Shown: one piece after another, positions 7,152 to 16,287 of the stretch
Numbering within the stretch: the first letter of the stretch is position 1
Layout of the letters: each line of letters starts with the position of its first letter
Notes under the pieces: model-generated
What the model was told of the DNA's origin: nothing
The model's input: only the letters and a program-made list of their open reading frames with translations
The model's database searches: none
Assembly (NCBI RefSeq): GCF_007795095.1
Contig: NZ_CP042218.1
Span: 434,001 to 498,000 of the forward strand
Length of the DNA stretch: 64,000 nt
Direction of reading: 5' to 3'
Origin: Luteimonas granuli
Lineage (GTDB): Bacteria; Pseudomonadota; Gammaproteobacteria; Xanthomonadales; Xanthomonadaceae
Translations under genes and position numbers: made by a program

Positions 7152-9602
7152 TCATTCCAGCCTGGGCAACGCCTGCTCGAGACCGGCGAATCCTTCCCAG
7201 GGATCCTTGCGCAGTCGCGCCGCGCGCCGGCGCGCAGCGGCGAGATCGAAGGCGGCCGGGCCATCCACCCGCCCCAGCTCCTCCCAGCGGATCGGTACCG
7301 CCACCGGCGCGCCCCGGCGCGCGCGCAGCGACCACGAAGCCACGCTGGTGGCGCCGCGCGCATTCCGCAGCCAGTCGATGAAGATGCGCCCGGGTCGCTT
7401 GGCCTTCGACATCGTGGCGACGTAGCGCGTGGGCGACTGGGCCGCCATGGCTTCGGCGAATCCGCCGCAGAAGGCACGCACGTCGTCCCAGTCCGGTCCC
7501 TTGCCTATGGGCACCACCACATGGACGCCCTTGCCGCCCGACAGTCGCACGAAGCTGTCCAGCCCCGTCTTGCGCAGGTGGTCGCGCAGGTCGCGCGCGG
7601 CGCGCACCACGTCGGGCCACCCCGTCCCCTCCCCCGGGTCCAGGTCGAAGACCATGCGGTCGGGCCGCTCCGGGTCCTCGACGCGCGCGCCCCAGGGATG
7701 GAATTCGATGGTGTTCATCTGCACCAGGTCGATCACGCCTTCGATGTCGTCGACGTAGATGTACGGCTCCCTGCCGCTCTTCTGCTTCAGCACGATCGAA
7801 CGCACGTCGTCGCCCAGGCTCTCGGCGTGATGCTTCTGGAAGAAGCACTGGCCTTTCGTGCCGTCCGGGCAGCGAAGCAGGGACAGCGGGCGCCCGGCCA
7901 GTTCCGGCAGCAGCCAGTCGGCCACGGCGCGGTAGTACTCGGCGACGTCCCGCTTCGTGTAGCCGGCGCCCTCGAACACCACCCGGTCCGGGTTGGTGAT
8001 GCGGGTTTCCTCGCCCATGTCGACGGCCCTCCTGCCTGCCTTGCCGACGCGCTGCGGCACCTCCACGTCGGACGCGCGTTTGTCGATGCGCAGGCGCTTG
8101 AACGCGCCCTGCCGCAGCAGGCCTTCCTTGCCCCAGCCGCGGAAGGCGATCTCCGCCACCAGCGCCGGCTCGATCCAGTGCACCGAGCGCAGCGGCAGCG
8201 CGATATGCGGAGGCAGTTCGACGGTGGCGGCCTTGCGGTCGAGTCTGCGCATGCGCGCACCAAGGTCGCGCAGCATGGCATCGTCGAAGCCCGTGCCCAC
8301 GCGCCCCACGTAGCGCAGCCCGCGCCCTTCGCGGGTGGCCAGCAACAGCGAGCCGAAACCGGTGCGGCTGCCCTTCGGATCGGTATAGCCCACGATGACG
8401 AACTCGTCGCTGGACTCGTGCTTGACCTTCAGCCAGTCGTTGCCGCGGCCGCCGCGGTATGCGCTGCCGGCGCGCTTGCAGATGATGCCCTCAATGCCCC
8501 GGCGGCCGGTCTCGGCGAAGACCTCGGGGCCATGCCCGGTCACGTGTTCGCTGTAGGCGAGCAGTCCGGGCTCCGTCGGCAGCAGCGCCTTGAGCAGCGC
8601 CTTGCGCTCCTCCAGCGGCGCCGCGCGCAGATCCGCGCCCGCCACGCCGGGCAGGTCGAACGCCAGATAGCGCAGAGGCGACTTCGAACTGCCGTCGATC
8701 ACGCGCTGCAGTTCGGAAAAATCGCTATGGCCGTCGGCGCCCAGCACCACCAGCTCGCCGTCCAGAAAGGCGTCGGACACCGGCAAGGCCTCCACCGCGC
8801 GCGCGACCTCGGGGAAGGTCTCGTTCCAGTCCAGGCCTCCGCGCGAGCGCAGCCTGGCCGCGCCATCGACCATGTCGACCATCAGGCGGTAGCCATCCCA
8901 CTTGATCTCGTGAAGCCAGCCGTCGCCGGTCGGCGCGGTGGCGCGCAGACTGCAGAGCTCGGGTTCGAACCCGACCGGCATGCCTTCGCGCGCCCCCTTG
9001 AGCTTCAGTGCGCGCCGCCGCCACGTGGCGTCCGCCTTTCGCCTGCGCGGTGCACGGCCCACCCCGGTCGCGATGCGCGCCGGGGTGGGCGCGTCCACCA
9101 GGTCGTCAGCCTCGACGTCGGCGGCATACGCGTCGCTGCGCTTCAGCAGCAGCCACTGCGGCTGGCGGCCCTGTTTTCCCGTGCGGACCAGGGTCCAGGC
9201 GCCCTGGAGCTTGTCTCCACTGAGCCGGAAGTCGAGCCGGCCGGCGGCGATCGCCTGCAGCGGCTCGCCGTCGCTGGCCCAGTGCCCGCGATCGAACAGT
9301 TGCACGCGGCCGGCACCGTAGTTGCCTTCCGGGATCTCGCCCTCGAAGCCCGCATAGGACAGCGGATGGTCCTCGACCTCCACCGCCAGGCGCTTCTCCC
9401 CGGCCCGCAGCGACGGTCCCTTGGGGACCGCCCAGCTCTTGAGCACGCCGTCGGCCTCGAGGCGGAAGTCATAGTGGCGGCTGCTCGCGTGGTGCAACTG
9501 GACGACGAAGATCGGCCGGTGGCCGATCCTGGTGGCGGGTCCAGCGCGCGGCTCGGGCGTGGCATCGAAGCGGCGCTTGCGGTCGTAGTCGCGCAGGCTC
9601 AT
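7152..9602 (-). CDS. ligD: ATP-dependent DNA ligase LigD (PE-Lig-Pol)
   Basis: An 816-residue multidomain NHEJ enzyme. Residues 1-170 form the 3'-phosphoesterase domain (VVQLHHASSRHYDFRLE, PEGNYGAG). The ligase domain covers about 205-510, with the adenylated Lys234 in EIKWDGYRL. The primase/polymerase domain covers about 530-816 (TNPDRVVFEG, catalytic DLDPGEG). This domain order is that of Pseudomonas LigD. It seals double-strand breaks together with Ku, whose gene ends 12 bases upstream on the same strand, so the two are an operon. All three domains look intact. Confidence 0.95.
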   Translation of the reverse strand: MSLRDYDRKRRFDATPEPRAGPATRIGHRPIFVVQLHHASSRHYDFRLEADGVLKSWAVPKGPSLRAGEKRLAVEVEDHPLSYAGFEGEIPEGNYGAGRVQLFDRGHWASDGEPLQAIAAGRLDFRLSGDKLQGAWTLVRTGKQGRQPQWLLLKRSDAYAADVEADDLVDAPTPARIATGVGRAPRRRKADATWRRRALKLKGAREGMPVGFEPELCSLRATAPTGDGWLHEIKWDGYRLMVDMVDGAARLRSRGGLDWNETFPEVARAVEALPVSDAFLDGELVVLGADGHSDFSELQRVIDGSSKSPLRYLAFDLPGVAGADLRAAPLEERKALLKALLPTEPGLLAYSEHVTGHGPEVFAETGRRGIEGIICKRAGSAYRGGRGNDWLKVKHESSDEFVIVGYTDPKGSRTGFGSLLLATREGRGLRYVGRVGTGFDDAMLRDLGARMRRLDRKAATVELPPHIALPLRSVHWIEPALVAEIAFRGWGKEGLLRQGAFKRLRIDKRASDVEVPQRVGKAGRRAVDMGEETRITNPDRVVFEGAGYTKRDVAEYYRAVADWLLPELAGRPLSLLRCPDGTKGQCFFQKHHAESLGDDVRSIVLKQKSGREPYIYVDDIEGVIDLVQMNTIEFHPWGARVEDPERPDRMVFDLDPGEGTGWPDVVRAARDLRDHLRKTGLDSFVRLSGGKGVHVVVPIGKGPDWDDVRAFCGGFAEAMAAQSPTRYVATMSKAKRPGRIFIDWLRNARGATSVASWSLRARRGAPVAVPIRWEELGRVDGPAAFDLAAARRRAARLRKDPWEGFAGLEQALPRLE

Positions 9603-9614
9603 CGGCCGCGCCCC

Positions 9615-10616
9615 TCAGCCCGCTTTCCGGCTCGTGCCCGCGGCCTTGCCCGTGGTCTTCGAGGTCTTCTTCGCCGCCTTCTTCGTCGATTTCGCGGAAG
9701 TCTTCTTCGCGGCCTTCCGGGTCGGCTTCGCCGGCGTCCTGGCCGCCTTCGCCCCCGCTCCGCCGCTCTCCTTCGACGGCTTCTTCGCCTGCGTGGGTTT
9801 CTTGGCCGGCGTGCGCCGGTTGCTGCTGATGCTCTTCTGGAGCAGGGCCATGAAATCGACCACGTTGGTGGTCGCGTCCGCATGCGCCTCGTGGTCTTCT
9901 TCATCGACCTTGCGCACCACACCCTGGGACTTCATGCGTTCGCGGATCACCTTCTCCAGGCGCTCGCGGAACTCGTCGCGGTAGCTGTCCGGATCCCACT
10001 CGCCGGCCATCGAGTCGATCAGCTGCCGGGCCATCTCGAACTCCTTGTCGGTGATCCGGTAGTCGCCCGTGGCGCCTTCCGGAAGCCGGTATTCGGCCGG
10101 ATCGACCAGTTCCTGGGGGTAGCGGAGCAGCATCAGCACCAGTGCATCGCCCTGGGGGATCACCGCCGACAGATACTCCCGGGTGCGGATCACCACCCGC
10201 GCGATGCCCACCCTGCCGGTGTCGCGCAGCGTCTCGCGCAGCAGCACGTAGCCCTTCTCCGCCTTCTTGCCGGGCACAAGCACATAGGGCTTCTCGAAGA
10301 ACGTGAGCGGAATCTCCGAGGCGTCGATGAAACTCTCCACCTCGACCGTCTCGTGGCTCTCGGGCGCGGCCGAGCGGATGTCCTCCTGCTCCAGCACCAC
10401 GTAGCTTCCCTTGTCGTACTCGAAGGCCTTGACGATGTCCTTCCAGGGCACTTCCTCGCCGGTCTCGGCATTGACCCGCTCGTAGCGCACCGGGCTGTTG
10501 TCGCGGGAGTCGAGCATCCGGAAGCTGAGGTCGGTCCGGCGCTCCCCGGACATCAGCGACACGGGAACGTTGAGCAGGCCGAAGCTCAGGGTGCCGGTCC
10601 AGATCGGTCGCGCCAT
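9615..10616 (-). CDS. ku: Non-homologous end joining protein Ku
   Basis: A 333-residue bacterial Ku. The start is the ATG at 10616 (MARPIWTGTLSFGLLNVPV), the conserved Ku beginning; the frame extends upstream but without Ku sequence. The core beta-barrel DNA-ring domain runs to about residue 260 (GYVLLRETLRDTGRVGIARVVIR, PQGDALVLMLLRYP). The last 70 residues are a Lys/Ala/Thr-rich tail of repeated AKK/KAAKK motifs, the extended C-terminus that in some bacterial Ku proteins helps DNA binding and LigD stimulation. It is the first gene of the ku-ligD operon. Its tail resembles the N-terminal tail of the nearby SDR protein. Confidence 0.95.
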   Translation of the reverse strand: MARPIWTGTLSFGLLNVPVSLMSGERRTDLSFRMLDSRDNSPVRYERVNAETGEEVPWKDIVKAFEYDKGSYVVLEQEDIRSAAPESHETVEVESFIDASEIPLTFFEKPYVLVPGKKAEKGYVLLRETLRDTGRVGIARVVIRTREYLSAVIPQGDALVLMLLRYPQELVDPAEYRLPEGATGDYRITDKEFEMARQLIDSMAGEWDPDSYRDEFRERLEKVIRERMKSQGVVRKVDEEDHEAHADATTNVVDFMALLQKSISSNRRTPAKKPTQAKKPSKESGGAGAKAARTPAKPTRKAAKKTSAKSTKKAAKKTSKTTGKAAGTSRKAG

Positions 10617-10726
10617 GGCGGGCCTCCGTGGGGAGGGTGGACTCCGGATGCTGGGTGCAGGGGGTGAGACGGCGGTGAAGCGCCGCCGAAGCTGGCCCTT
10701 CGGCCGCATCTGGGGGGTCCGAGGGC

Positions 10727-10757
10727 TTGCCGGATGCGGCCCCCGCTGCTGTATACT
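10727..10757 (+). promoter_or_regulatory. Probable promoter of tRNA-Val
   Basis: TATACT at 10752-10757 is a good -10 box, with a possible -35 TTGCCG at 10727-10732 (long 19-base spacer). The tRNA begins 14 bases downstream of the -10 box. Confidence 0.5.
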
Positions 10758-10770
10758 GCGCGGCCCATCG

Positions 10771-10845
10771 GGGCGGTTAGCTCAGCGGTAGAGCATTGCC
10801 TTCACACGGCAAGGGTCAGTGGTTCGATCCCACTACCGCCCACCA
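10771..10845 (+). tRNA. tRNA-Val (anticodon CAC)
   Basis: A complete cloverleaf with encoded CCA. The acceptor stem is GGGCGGT / ACCGCCC, D-loop AGCGGTAGA, anticodon stem TTGCC / GGCAA around loop TTCACAC (anticodon CAC, decoding GUG), and T-arm GTGGTTCGATCCCAC. It is followed by a terminator hairpin. Confidence 0.97.
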
Positions 10846-10849
10846 TACA

Positions 10850-10875
10850 TAAACCCCTGATTTTCAGGGGTTTTT
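10850..10875 (+). terminator. Terminator of tRNA-Val
   Basis: AAACCCCTGA and TTCAGGGGTTTTT form a hairpin with an immediate T-run directly after the tRNA CCA end. Confidence 0.85.
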
Positions 10876-10928
10876 CGTATGGGCCGGGAAGTGCGGATGG
10901 ATCAGGGAAACGCCGCACCCGTCACCCG

Positions 10929-11321
10929 CTACGGAATGACGTAGCGCACCGAGATCGTCTTCCGGGACGGCAGGACAACGACAACGACGACGTTGTCCCC
11001 GGACTGTGGCCGGACACCGGCAGCCGCGAGCTTCTTGCCATCCGCCGTGAGTTCCACGTCCTTGCGGCCGCTCGTTCCGACGATGGTGAGCTTGCCGGTG
11101 ATGCCCGTCGTGGACATCAGGTCACCATGGTCGTCCAGGTAGATCTGCGCCCCTCCCTCTGCCGCTGGAACCAGCTCGAACGAAACGTCCTGCGCGGCCT
11201 TGACAATGCCTCCGAAGCGAGGCTTCGCCTCACCGTGTGCCAGCGCAGCCGCAGACAGCGAAACCCCGAGTGCGATCGCGAGGATCCTCGCCAGAAGCGG
11301 ACGGGTCGAAAAATACTGCAT
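10929..11321 (-). CDS. Small periplasmic protein at the end of the RND metal-efflux block
   Basis: A 130-residue exported protein that I do not recognise by name. The signal peptide (ARILAIALGVSLSAAALA) should be cut to leave a mature N-terminus HGEAKPRFGG. The rest reads as a small beta-sandwich (VSFELVPAAEGGAQIYLDDHGD, GKLTIVGTSG, NVVVVVVLP, TISVRYVIP). It lies 73 bases downstream of the RND pump gene, the last gene of the minus-strand block, so a periplasmic accessory or metal-binding role is inferred from context only. The mature N-terminal His, as in several block neighbours, is notable. Confidence 0.7.
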   Translation of the reverse strand: MQYFSTRPLLARILAIALGVSLSAAALAHGEAKPRFGGIVKAAQDVSFELVPAAEGGAQIYLDDHGDLMSTTGITGKLTIVGTSGRKDVELTADGKKLAAAGVRPQSGDNVVVVVVLPSRKTISVRYVIP

Positions 11322-11394
11322 TGAAGAACCTCCATCGGTTCACTGGTGCGGCACGCTTGGCGGCGCCGCGTAGCCTGCCTCGACGGACGCGGAA

Positions 11395-14300
11395 CTAGAA
11401 CGCGTCCTGAAGCTCCTGCCTTCCCGCGGACAGCTCCCCTCCGGAGCGGGTTTCCGCCACCAGGCGAGTCGTCGCCTTCTCGCCATAGAGGTGGTACAGG
11501 ACCGGCGTCAGCAAGGTGTCCAGCATGGTCGAACTCACCAGCCCGCCGAAGATGACGACGGCCACCGGATGCAGGATCTCCTTGCCGGGAGCGTCGCCGG
11601 CCAGCAGCAGCGGCGTCAGCGCGAGCGCTGCGGTGAGCGCCGTCATCAGTACCGGGGTGAGGCGCTCCAGGGAACCGCGCACGATCATCCTCTCGCCGAA
11701 CGATTCACCTTCGAACCGGCACAGGTTGATGTAGTGACTGATCTTCAGGATGCCGTTGCGGGTGGAGATGCCTGCCAGCGTGATGAAGCCGACCATGGAT
11801 GCCACGGACAGTTCGACTCCGGCGACCCACATGGCGATGACGCTGCCGATCAGGGCCAAGGGCACGTTCGCCATGATGATCGTGGTCAGTGCCAGCGAGC
11901 GGTAGCGGCTGTAGAGGAGCAGGAAGATCAGCGCAAGGGATACCAGGGCGAGGCCCGCGATCAGCCTGGTCGCCTGCTCCTGGGCCAGGAACTGGCCCTC
12001 GAGCGTGACGAAGTACCCGGTGGGTATCTCCATCCCATCGACCACCTTCCGCACCCTGGAGATGATCTCGCTCATGTCCGACCCGTCGGTATTGGCGTAG
12101 ACCACGATCCTGCGGCGGCCATTCTCGCGCCCGATCTGGTTGGGGCCATCGGTCTCCGCGACCTCGGCGATGGAGGACACCGGAACCCGCCCCACAGGCG
12201 TGTCGATCAGCGTCCGCATCAGGCCCTGCGGGCTGCGGGCGTCGTCCGGAAGACGGACGACGAGTTCGTAACGGCGCGTGCCATCCACGATGTCGGCCCC
12301 GTGCGCGCCATCCGTCAGCACCTGCAGCAACCGGACCGCTTCGCCGGGAGCCAGCCCGGCCTGGGCCGCGCGCTGCTGGTCAATGCGGACGGTGATCTGC
12401 GGGATCAGCACCTGCTTCTCGATCGTCAGGTCGACGAGGCCGGGAACCGTTTCGAGGTGCTGCCGGAGCTGCTCGCCGACCCCCCGCAGTGTGTCCAGGT
12501 CATCGCCGAAGATCTTCAACGCGACCTGCGCGCGCACGCCCGACAGAAGGTGGTCAAGGCGGTGCGCGATGGGCGCGCCGATGGCGGTCTGGGCCGGCAA
12601 CAAGGACAGCTTCTCGCGGAGGTCGGCCAGCACCTCCTCCCTCGTGCGGTCCGAGGGCCCGAGGTCCACGTCGATTTCAGAGGCATGCACGCCCTCCGCA
12701 TGCTCGTCCAGTTCGGCCCTGCCGGTCCTGCGACCCACCTGCGTGACTTCGGGAACCTGCAGGATCAGCTCCTCGGCAGCGCTGCCTATGCGGTTCGCCT
12801 CTTCCAGTGATGTGCCGGGACTGAGCAGCATTCCCAGTACCAGCGATCCCTCGTTGAACTGGGGCAGGAACGAACGGGGGAAGAACGCCACGCTGCCCGC
12901 GGCGAGCAGGACCGCGATCGCCGCGCCGCCGAGCAGCACCCTGGCCCGCTGGAACGACCAGGACAAAAGGCGTTCGTCCCACTTCTTCAGCAGCCGGACG
13001 AGTGGACCGTCCCCGTGCTCGAGCCGCCTCATCTTCGGCAGCAGGTAGCTGGCCAGCGTCGGCGTCACGGTGATCGAAACCAGAAGGGAGGCCAGGATCG
13101 AGACGATGTAGGCAACGCCGAGCGGGGCGAACAGCCGCCCTTCGATCCCCGGCAGCGCGAACAGCGGCACGAAAACCAGGACCACGATCGCGGTCGCGTA
13201 CACGATGCCCGACCTCACCTCCAGGCTGGCCTGGCGCACGACCTGGAGAACCGGCGTCGGACTGCCCGCCTCCCGGTTCAGCCTCAACCGGCGCTGGATG
13301 TTCTCGATGTCGACGACCGCGTCATCGACGAGCTCGCCTATGGCGATCGCAAGGCCGCCCATGGTCATGACATTGATCGACAGCCCCATCCACCGGAACA
13401 CGAGCGCAGACATGGCCAGCGACAAGGGGATCGCCAGGAGCGAGATGATCGTCGTGCGTGCGGACAGCAGGAAGGCGAACAGCACGATCGCGACGATGAT
13501 CGCGCCATCGCGCAGGGCTTCCGCGACGTTCCCGATCGACGCCTCGATGAAATCCGCCTGGCGGAACAGGACTTTCGGTTCGCCGACGCCCGGAGGCAGC
13601 GAGCGCGACAGCTCCGCCAAGGCCTGATCCACCCCGGCCATGACCTGCACGGTATCTGCACCGGGTTGCTTCTGGACGCTCGCGATCACCGCGGGGCTGC
13701 CACCGTAGCTTCCATCCCCACGCTTGTTCGCGGGCGCGAAGCGCACGTTCGCGATCTGGGAGAGGTGGATGGGCGCGCCGTCGCGGAAGCCCACGGGTAT
13801 CCGTTTGAGGTCCTCGATTTCCAGGCTCCGGCCGATGTGGCGGATGAGGTACTCGCGGCTGTTGAGGTCGATGAAGCCACCACCCGCGTTGCTCGCGAAA
13901 CCTCGCAAGGCCGCTTCCAGCTCCGTCAGAGACACCCCAGCCAATGCCATGCGGGCCGTGTCGGGCTCCACCCGCAGCGTGCGCACGTCGCCACCGATCG
14001 GAATGACCTGCGATACCCCGCTCACCGACAGCAACCTCGGGCGGACCACGTAATCGACGTACTCCCGCACCTGCATGGCGTTTCCGTCGGCGCCGGACGC
14101 GATCGGGAACGCAATCAGGGTGATTTCCCCCATGATCGAGGTGACCGGACCCATGGTGGGTGAGATTCCCTCCGGAAGCTCTTCGCGCACCAGCGACAGG
14201 CGCTCCGAAACCATCTGGCGATTCCGGTAGACGTCGGTGCCCCAATCGAACTCCGCGTAGACGATCGACAGGCCGACGCCGGAGGTCGACCTCACCCTGG

Positions 14301-14538
14301 TGACGCCCGGCATTCCGTTGAGGCTGGTCTCGATGGGGAAGGTGACGGTCAGCTCCACCTCCTCGGGTGCCATGCCCCCCGCTTCGGTAAGCACCGTGAC
14401 GACCGGCTTGTCCAGGGATGGAAACACGTCCACCGGCGCGCGCACGGCGACGAGGCTGCCGTAGACCAGCAGCAGCGCCGCGGATGCCAGCACCATCAGG
14501 CGGTTGCGCAGGCTGAAACTCACGATTCTGTCGAACAT
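11395..14538 (-). CDS. Heavy-metal-type RND efflux pump inner-membrane subunit (CzcA/CusA-like)
   Basis: A 1047-residue RND permease. I start at the ATG at 14538 ([14 protein letters not shown]); the upstream extension begins with TTG and overlaps the adaptor gene. It has the HME-RND pattern: first helix, porter loop with [27 protein letters not shown], and two sets of helices separated by long periplasmic loops. TM4 carries [20 protein letters not shown], where acidic residues replace the usual DFG-IIVDGAVV spacing, so the proton/metal pathway may differ from CzcA. It should form a tripartite pump with the adaptor and TolC-like channel encoded just upstream. The exported substrate cannot be read from the sequence; a divalent or monovalent metal is likely. 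Confidence 0.88.
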   Translation of the reverse strand: MFDRIVSFSLRNRLMVLASAALLLVYGSLVAVRAPVDVFPSLDKPVVTVLTEAGGMAPEEVELTVTFPIETSLNGMPGVTRVRSTSGVGLSIVYAEFDWGTDVYRNRQMVSERLSLVREELPEGISPTMGPVTSIMGEITLIAFPIASGADGNAMQVREYVDYVVRPRLLSVSGVSQVIPIGGDVRTLRVEPDTARMALAGVSLTELEAALRGFASNAGGGFIDLNSREYLIRHIGRSLEIEDLKRIPVGFRDGAPIHLSQIANVRFAPANKRGDGSYGGSPAVIASVQKQPGADTVQVMAGVDQALAELSRSLPPGVGEPKVLFRQADFIEASIGNVAEALRDGAIIVAIVLFAFLLSARTTIISLLAIPLSLAMSALVFRWMGLSINVMTMGGLAIAIGELVDDAVVDIENIQRRLRLNREAGSPTPVLQVVRQASLEVRSGIVYATAIVVLVFVPLFALPGIEGRLFAPLGVAYIVSILASLLVSITVTPTLASYLLPKMRRLEHGDGPLVRLLKKWDERLLSWSFQRARVLLGGAAIAVLLAAGSVAFFPRSFLPQFNEGSLVLGMLLSPGTSLEEANRIGSAAEELILQVPEVTQVGRRTGRAELDEHAEGVHASEIDVDLGPSDRTREEVLADLREKLSLLPAQTAIGAPIAHRLDHLLSGVRAQVALKIFGDDLDTLRGVGEQLRQHLETVPGLVDLTIEKQVLIPQITVRIDQQRAAQAGLAPGEAVRLLQVLTDGAHGADIVDGTRRYELVVRLPDDARSPQGLMRTLIDTPVGRVPVSSIAEVAETDGPNQIGRENGRRRIVVYANTDGSDMSEIISRVRKVVDGMEIPTGYFVTLEGQFLAQEQATRLIAGLALVSLALIFLLLYSRYRSLALTTIIMANVPLALIGSVIAMWVAGVELSVASMVGFITLAGISTRNGILKISHYINLCRFEGESFGERMIVRGSLERLTPVLMTALTAALALTPLLLAGDAPGKEILHPVAVVIFGGLVSSTMLDTLLTPVLYHLYGEKATTRLVAETRSGGELSAGRQELQDAF

Positions 14539-14560
14539 CGACGCAGGCTCCGGACGCTGG

Positions 14561-15724
14561 TCAGCGAATCTGGGCAAGCAGGGCCGCGCCCTGGATCACC
14601 ACACGGTTGTCGTCGCCCAGGCCCTGCACGACCACGACATGTCCGGCATCGAGTGACTGCGTCTGCACGGGCTGGGGAAGGTACCGTTCGGCTCCTGACT
14701 TGATCCAGACGATTGGCTCATTGGCCGCGTTGCGCACCACCGCCTGGCGCGGCAACACGACCCCGCGCACGCGCGTCCTCAGGCGCGCGACAACCGTCAC
14801 CGGCTGTCCCAGCACCAGTGGCAGCGTGGTCTCCCCGCCCTCCGACCTCGCGAGCGTGACACTGAAACTGAGCGGGATCAGACCATCGCGCAGGCTGGCC
14901 GCCGCGCCCACCAGCCCCAGCGCCGCCTCATCGACTCCGGCGATGCTCGCGCCATCAATCTGTGCCGCCAACCCGGCGTCCGCGGTGACCGCCTCCACCT
15001 GGAGATGCGCCGGATCGACGATCTGGAAAAGCACATCGCCAGCACTCACGACCTTGCCGTTCATCGCGCTCGCCTGCGCGATGACACCCGATACGGGTGC
15101 AATGAGCGGCTCGCGACCATCGAGTCCAGCACCGATGCTCCTGCTGGCGGCCTCGAGGCTCGCCAGCTCGGCCCGTGCGGCCTCGACCTCCTTGGCCGGA
15201 ACGGTATCCGGCAGCGATTGCAGGCGCTCCACGCGCTTGCCCGCGATTTCGAGTTCACTCCGCAGTCTCGCGAGCTGTGCCTGCTGGTTCGCGCGTGCAT
15301 ACGGGTCGGCGTTGTAGCGCACATAGCCAAGGACCTGCCCTTTGCGCACCGCCTGGCCGACCGTGGGAAGGCCGCCTCCATCCGGCTCGATCCGGCCTCC
15401 GCTCATCGGCTGGACAAGGCCGCCGGCATTCGGATCGTTGACGACCCGACCCAACAGTTCGACGCTCGCCGCCGCGTCCTCCGACTTCGAGAACATGGTG
15501 CGGACAGCCATCCGGCGCTGGGCCGCCATGGGAATGTTGACGCTGCCATCCGGCAGCCGCGACAGACCGGTCCCGGTTCCGGCCTCGGCCGGACCGTCGA
15601 GGTGCTCTCCGTTGGGACCGTGGGCCCCGGGGGCAGCCATGCTGTCGGTGGCGACGATCGCCAGGAACCCGAGCAGGGCGACCAACGCCCCCGCCCGAGC
15701 GCGGGGCATGGGGTTGCTGTTCAT
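14561..15724 (-). CDS. RND efflux periplasmic adaptor (membrane fusion protein)
   Basis: A 387-residue HlyD-type adaptor. The signal peptide is followed directly by [15 protein letters not shown], a His-containing motif repeated at the same place in the next protein upstream. The barrel-sandwich halves are visible ([51 protein letters not shown]), with an intervening coiled coil at about 150-200. It links the inner-membrane pump encoded 22 bases downstream to the TolC-like channel. The start overlaps the stop of the upstream gene by 4 bases (ATGA), so translation is coupled. Confidence 0.88.
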   Translation of the reverse strand: MNSNPMPRARAGALVALLGFLAIVATDSMAAPGAHGPNGEHLDGPAEAGTGTGLSRLPDGSVNIPMAAQRRMAVRTMFSKSEDAAASVELLGRVVNDPNAGGLVQPMSGGRIEPDGGGLPTVGQAVRKGQVLGYVRYNADPYARANQQAQLARLRSELEIAGKRVERLQSLPDTVPAKEVEAARAELASLEAASRSIGAGLDGREPLIAPVSGVIAQASAMNGKVVSAGDVLFQIVDPAHLQVEAVTADAGLAAQIDGASIAGVDEAALGLVGAAASLRDGLIPLSFSVTLARSEGGETTLPLVLGQPVTVVARLRTRVRGVVLPRQAVVRNAANEPIVWIKSGAERYLPQPVQTQSLDAGHVVVVQGLGDDNRVVIQGAALLAQIR

Positions 15725-16287
15725 GAGCGGACTCCCGAGAAACGTGCCCTGGTCCGGCGGCGGCGATGGAACAGGAGGCCGGCGAGCGCCAGCGCTACGG
15801 CCGCCGCCGCAATCCAGAGTCCCGGCCTGGAGCGGTCGTGGTGTTCGTGTTCCGCGACATCCAGTGCGCCGGCGACGATATCGAACTGCTCTCCCGTGTC
15901 GATCGTGAACGCCAGCGAGTGCATGCCGGGGCCATTGAGCCGGTCTGCGAGCTCGCGGTCCATGAAGCTGTAGACGCCTGTGGAAGGATCGAACTCGGCC
16001 CTGACGGTCCTGCCGTCGCTGTCGAGATCGACCGTGGCGCCATCCACGGGCGCATTGGTCTCGTACACATTGATCATGACGGACACTCTGTCGTGCTCGA
16101 CGTGCGCCACGAGTTCAAAGAGCTCGCTGTAGCCCTCCATCCGGGGCCTGCCATCGAGGGCCGCGATCGACCCGGCGCCGGGACTGTCCAGGTGTTCTCC
16201 ATTCGGGCCATGCGCTCCCGGCGCGGCGATCGATCGCCCGGAAAGCAGCGGCACCAACAGGAGGAAGAGCAGGAAAACGCGGTTCAT
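15721..16287 (-). CDS. Membrane-anchored periplasmic protein resembling a CzcB-type N-terminal domain
   Basis: A 188-residue protein. A signal peptide precedes [16 protein letters not shown], then a beta-sandwich region (ELVAHVEHDRVSVMINVYETNAPVDGATVDL...YSFMDRELADRLNGPGMHSLAFTIDTGEQFDIVAG). Then come AEHEHHDRS and a C-terminal membrane helix followed by RRRRTRAR. This arrangement recalls the extra N-terminal domain that some heavy-metal RND adaptors carry fused in one chain; here it is a separate protein tethered to the inner membrane. The gene overlaps both neighbours by 4 bases (TolC-like start side and adaptor side), so it belongs to the pump. The His/Asp clusters suggest metal delivery; this is inference. 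Confidence 0.75.
   Translation of the reverse strand: MNRVFLLFLLLVPLLSGRSIAAPGAHGPNGEHLDSPGAGSIAALDGRPRMEGYSELFELVAHVEHDRVSVMINVYETNAPVDGATVDLDSDGRTVRAEFDPSTGVYSFMDRELADRLNGPGMHSLAFTIDTGEQFDIVAGALDVAEHEHHDRSRPGLWIAAAAVALALAGLLFHRRRRTRARFSGVRS

Noticed and set aside
6261..10667. A 1468-codon plus-strand open frame
   Set aside because: It is antisense to the SDR, LigD and Ku genes and has the His/Arg/Gln/Ala-rich composition of a GC-rich shadow frame; no domain or start signal.
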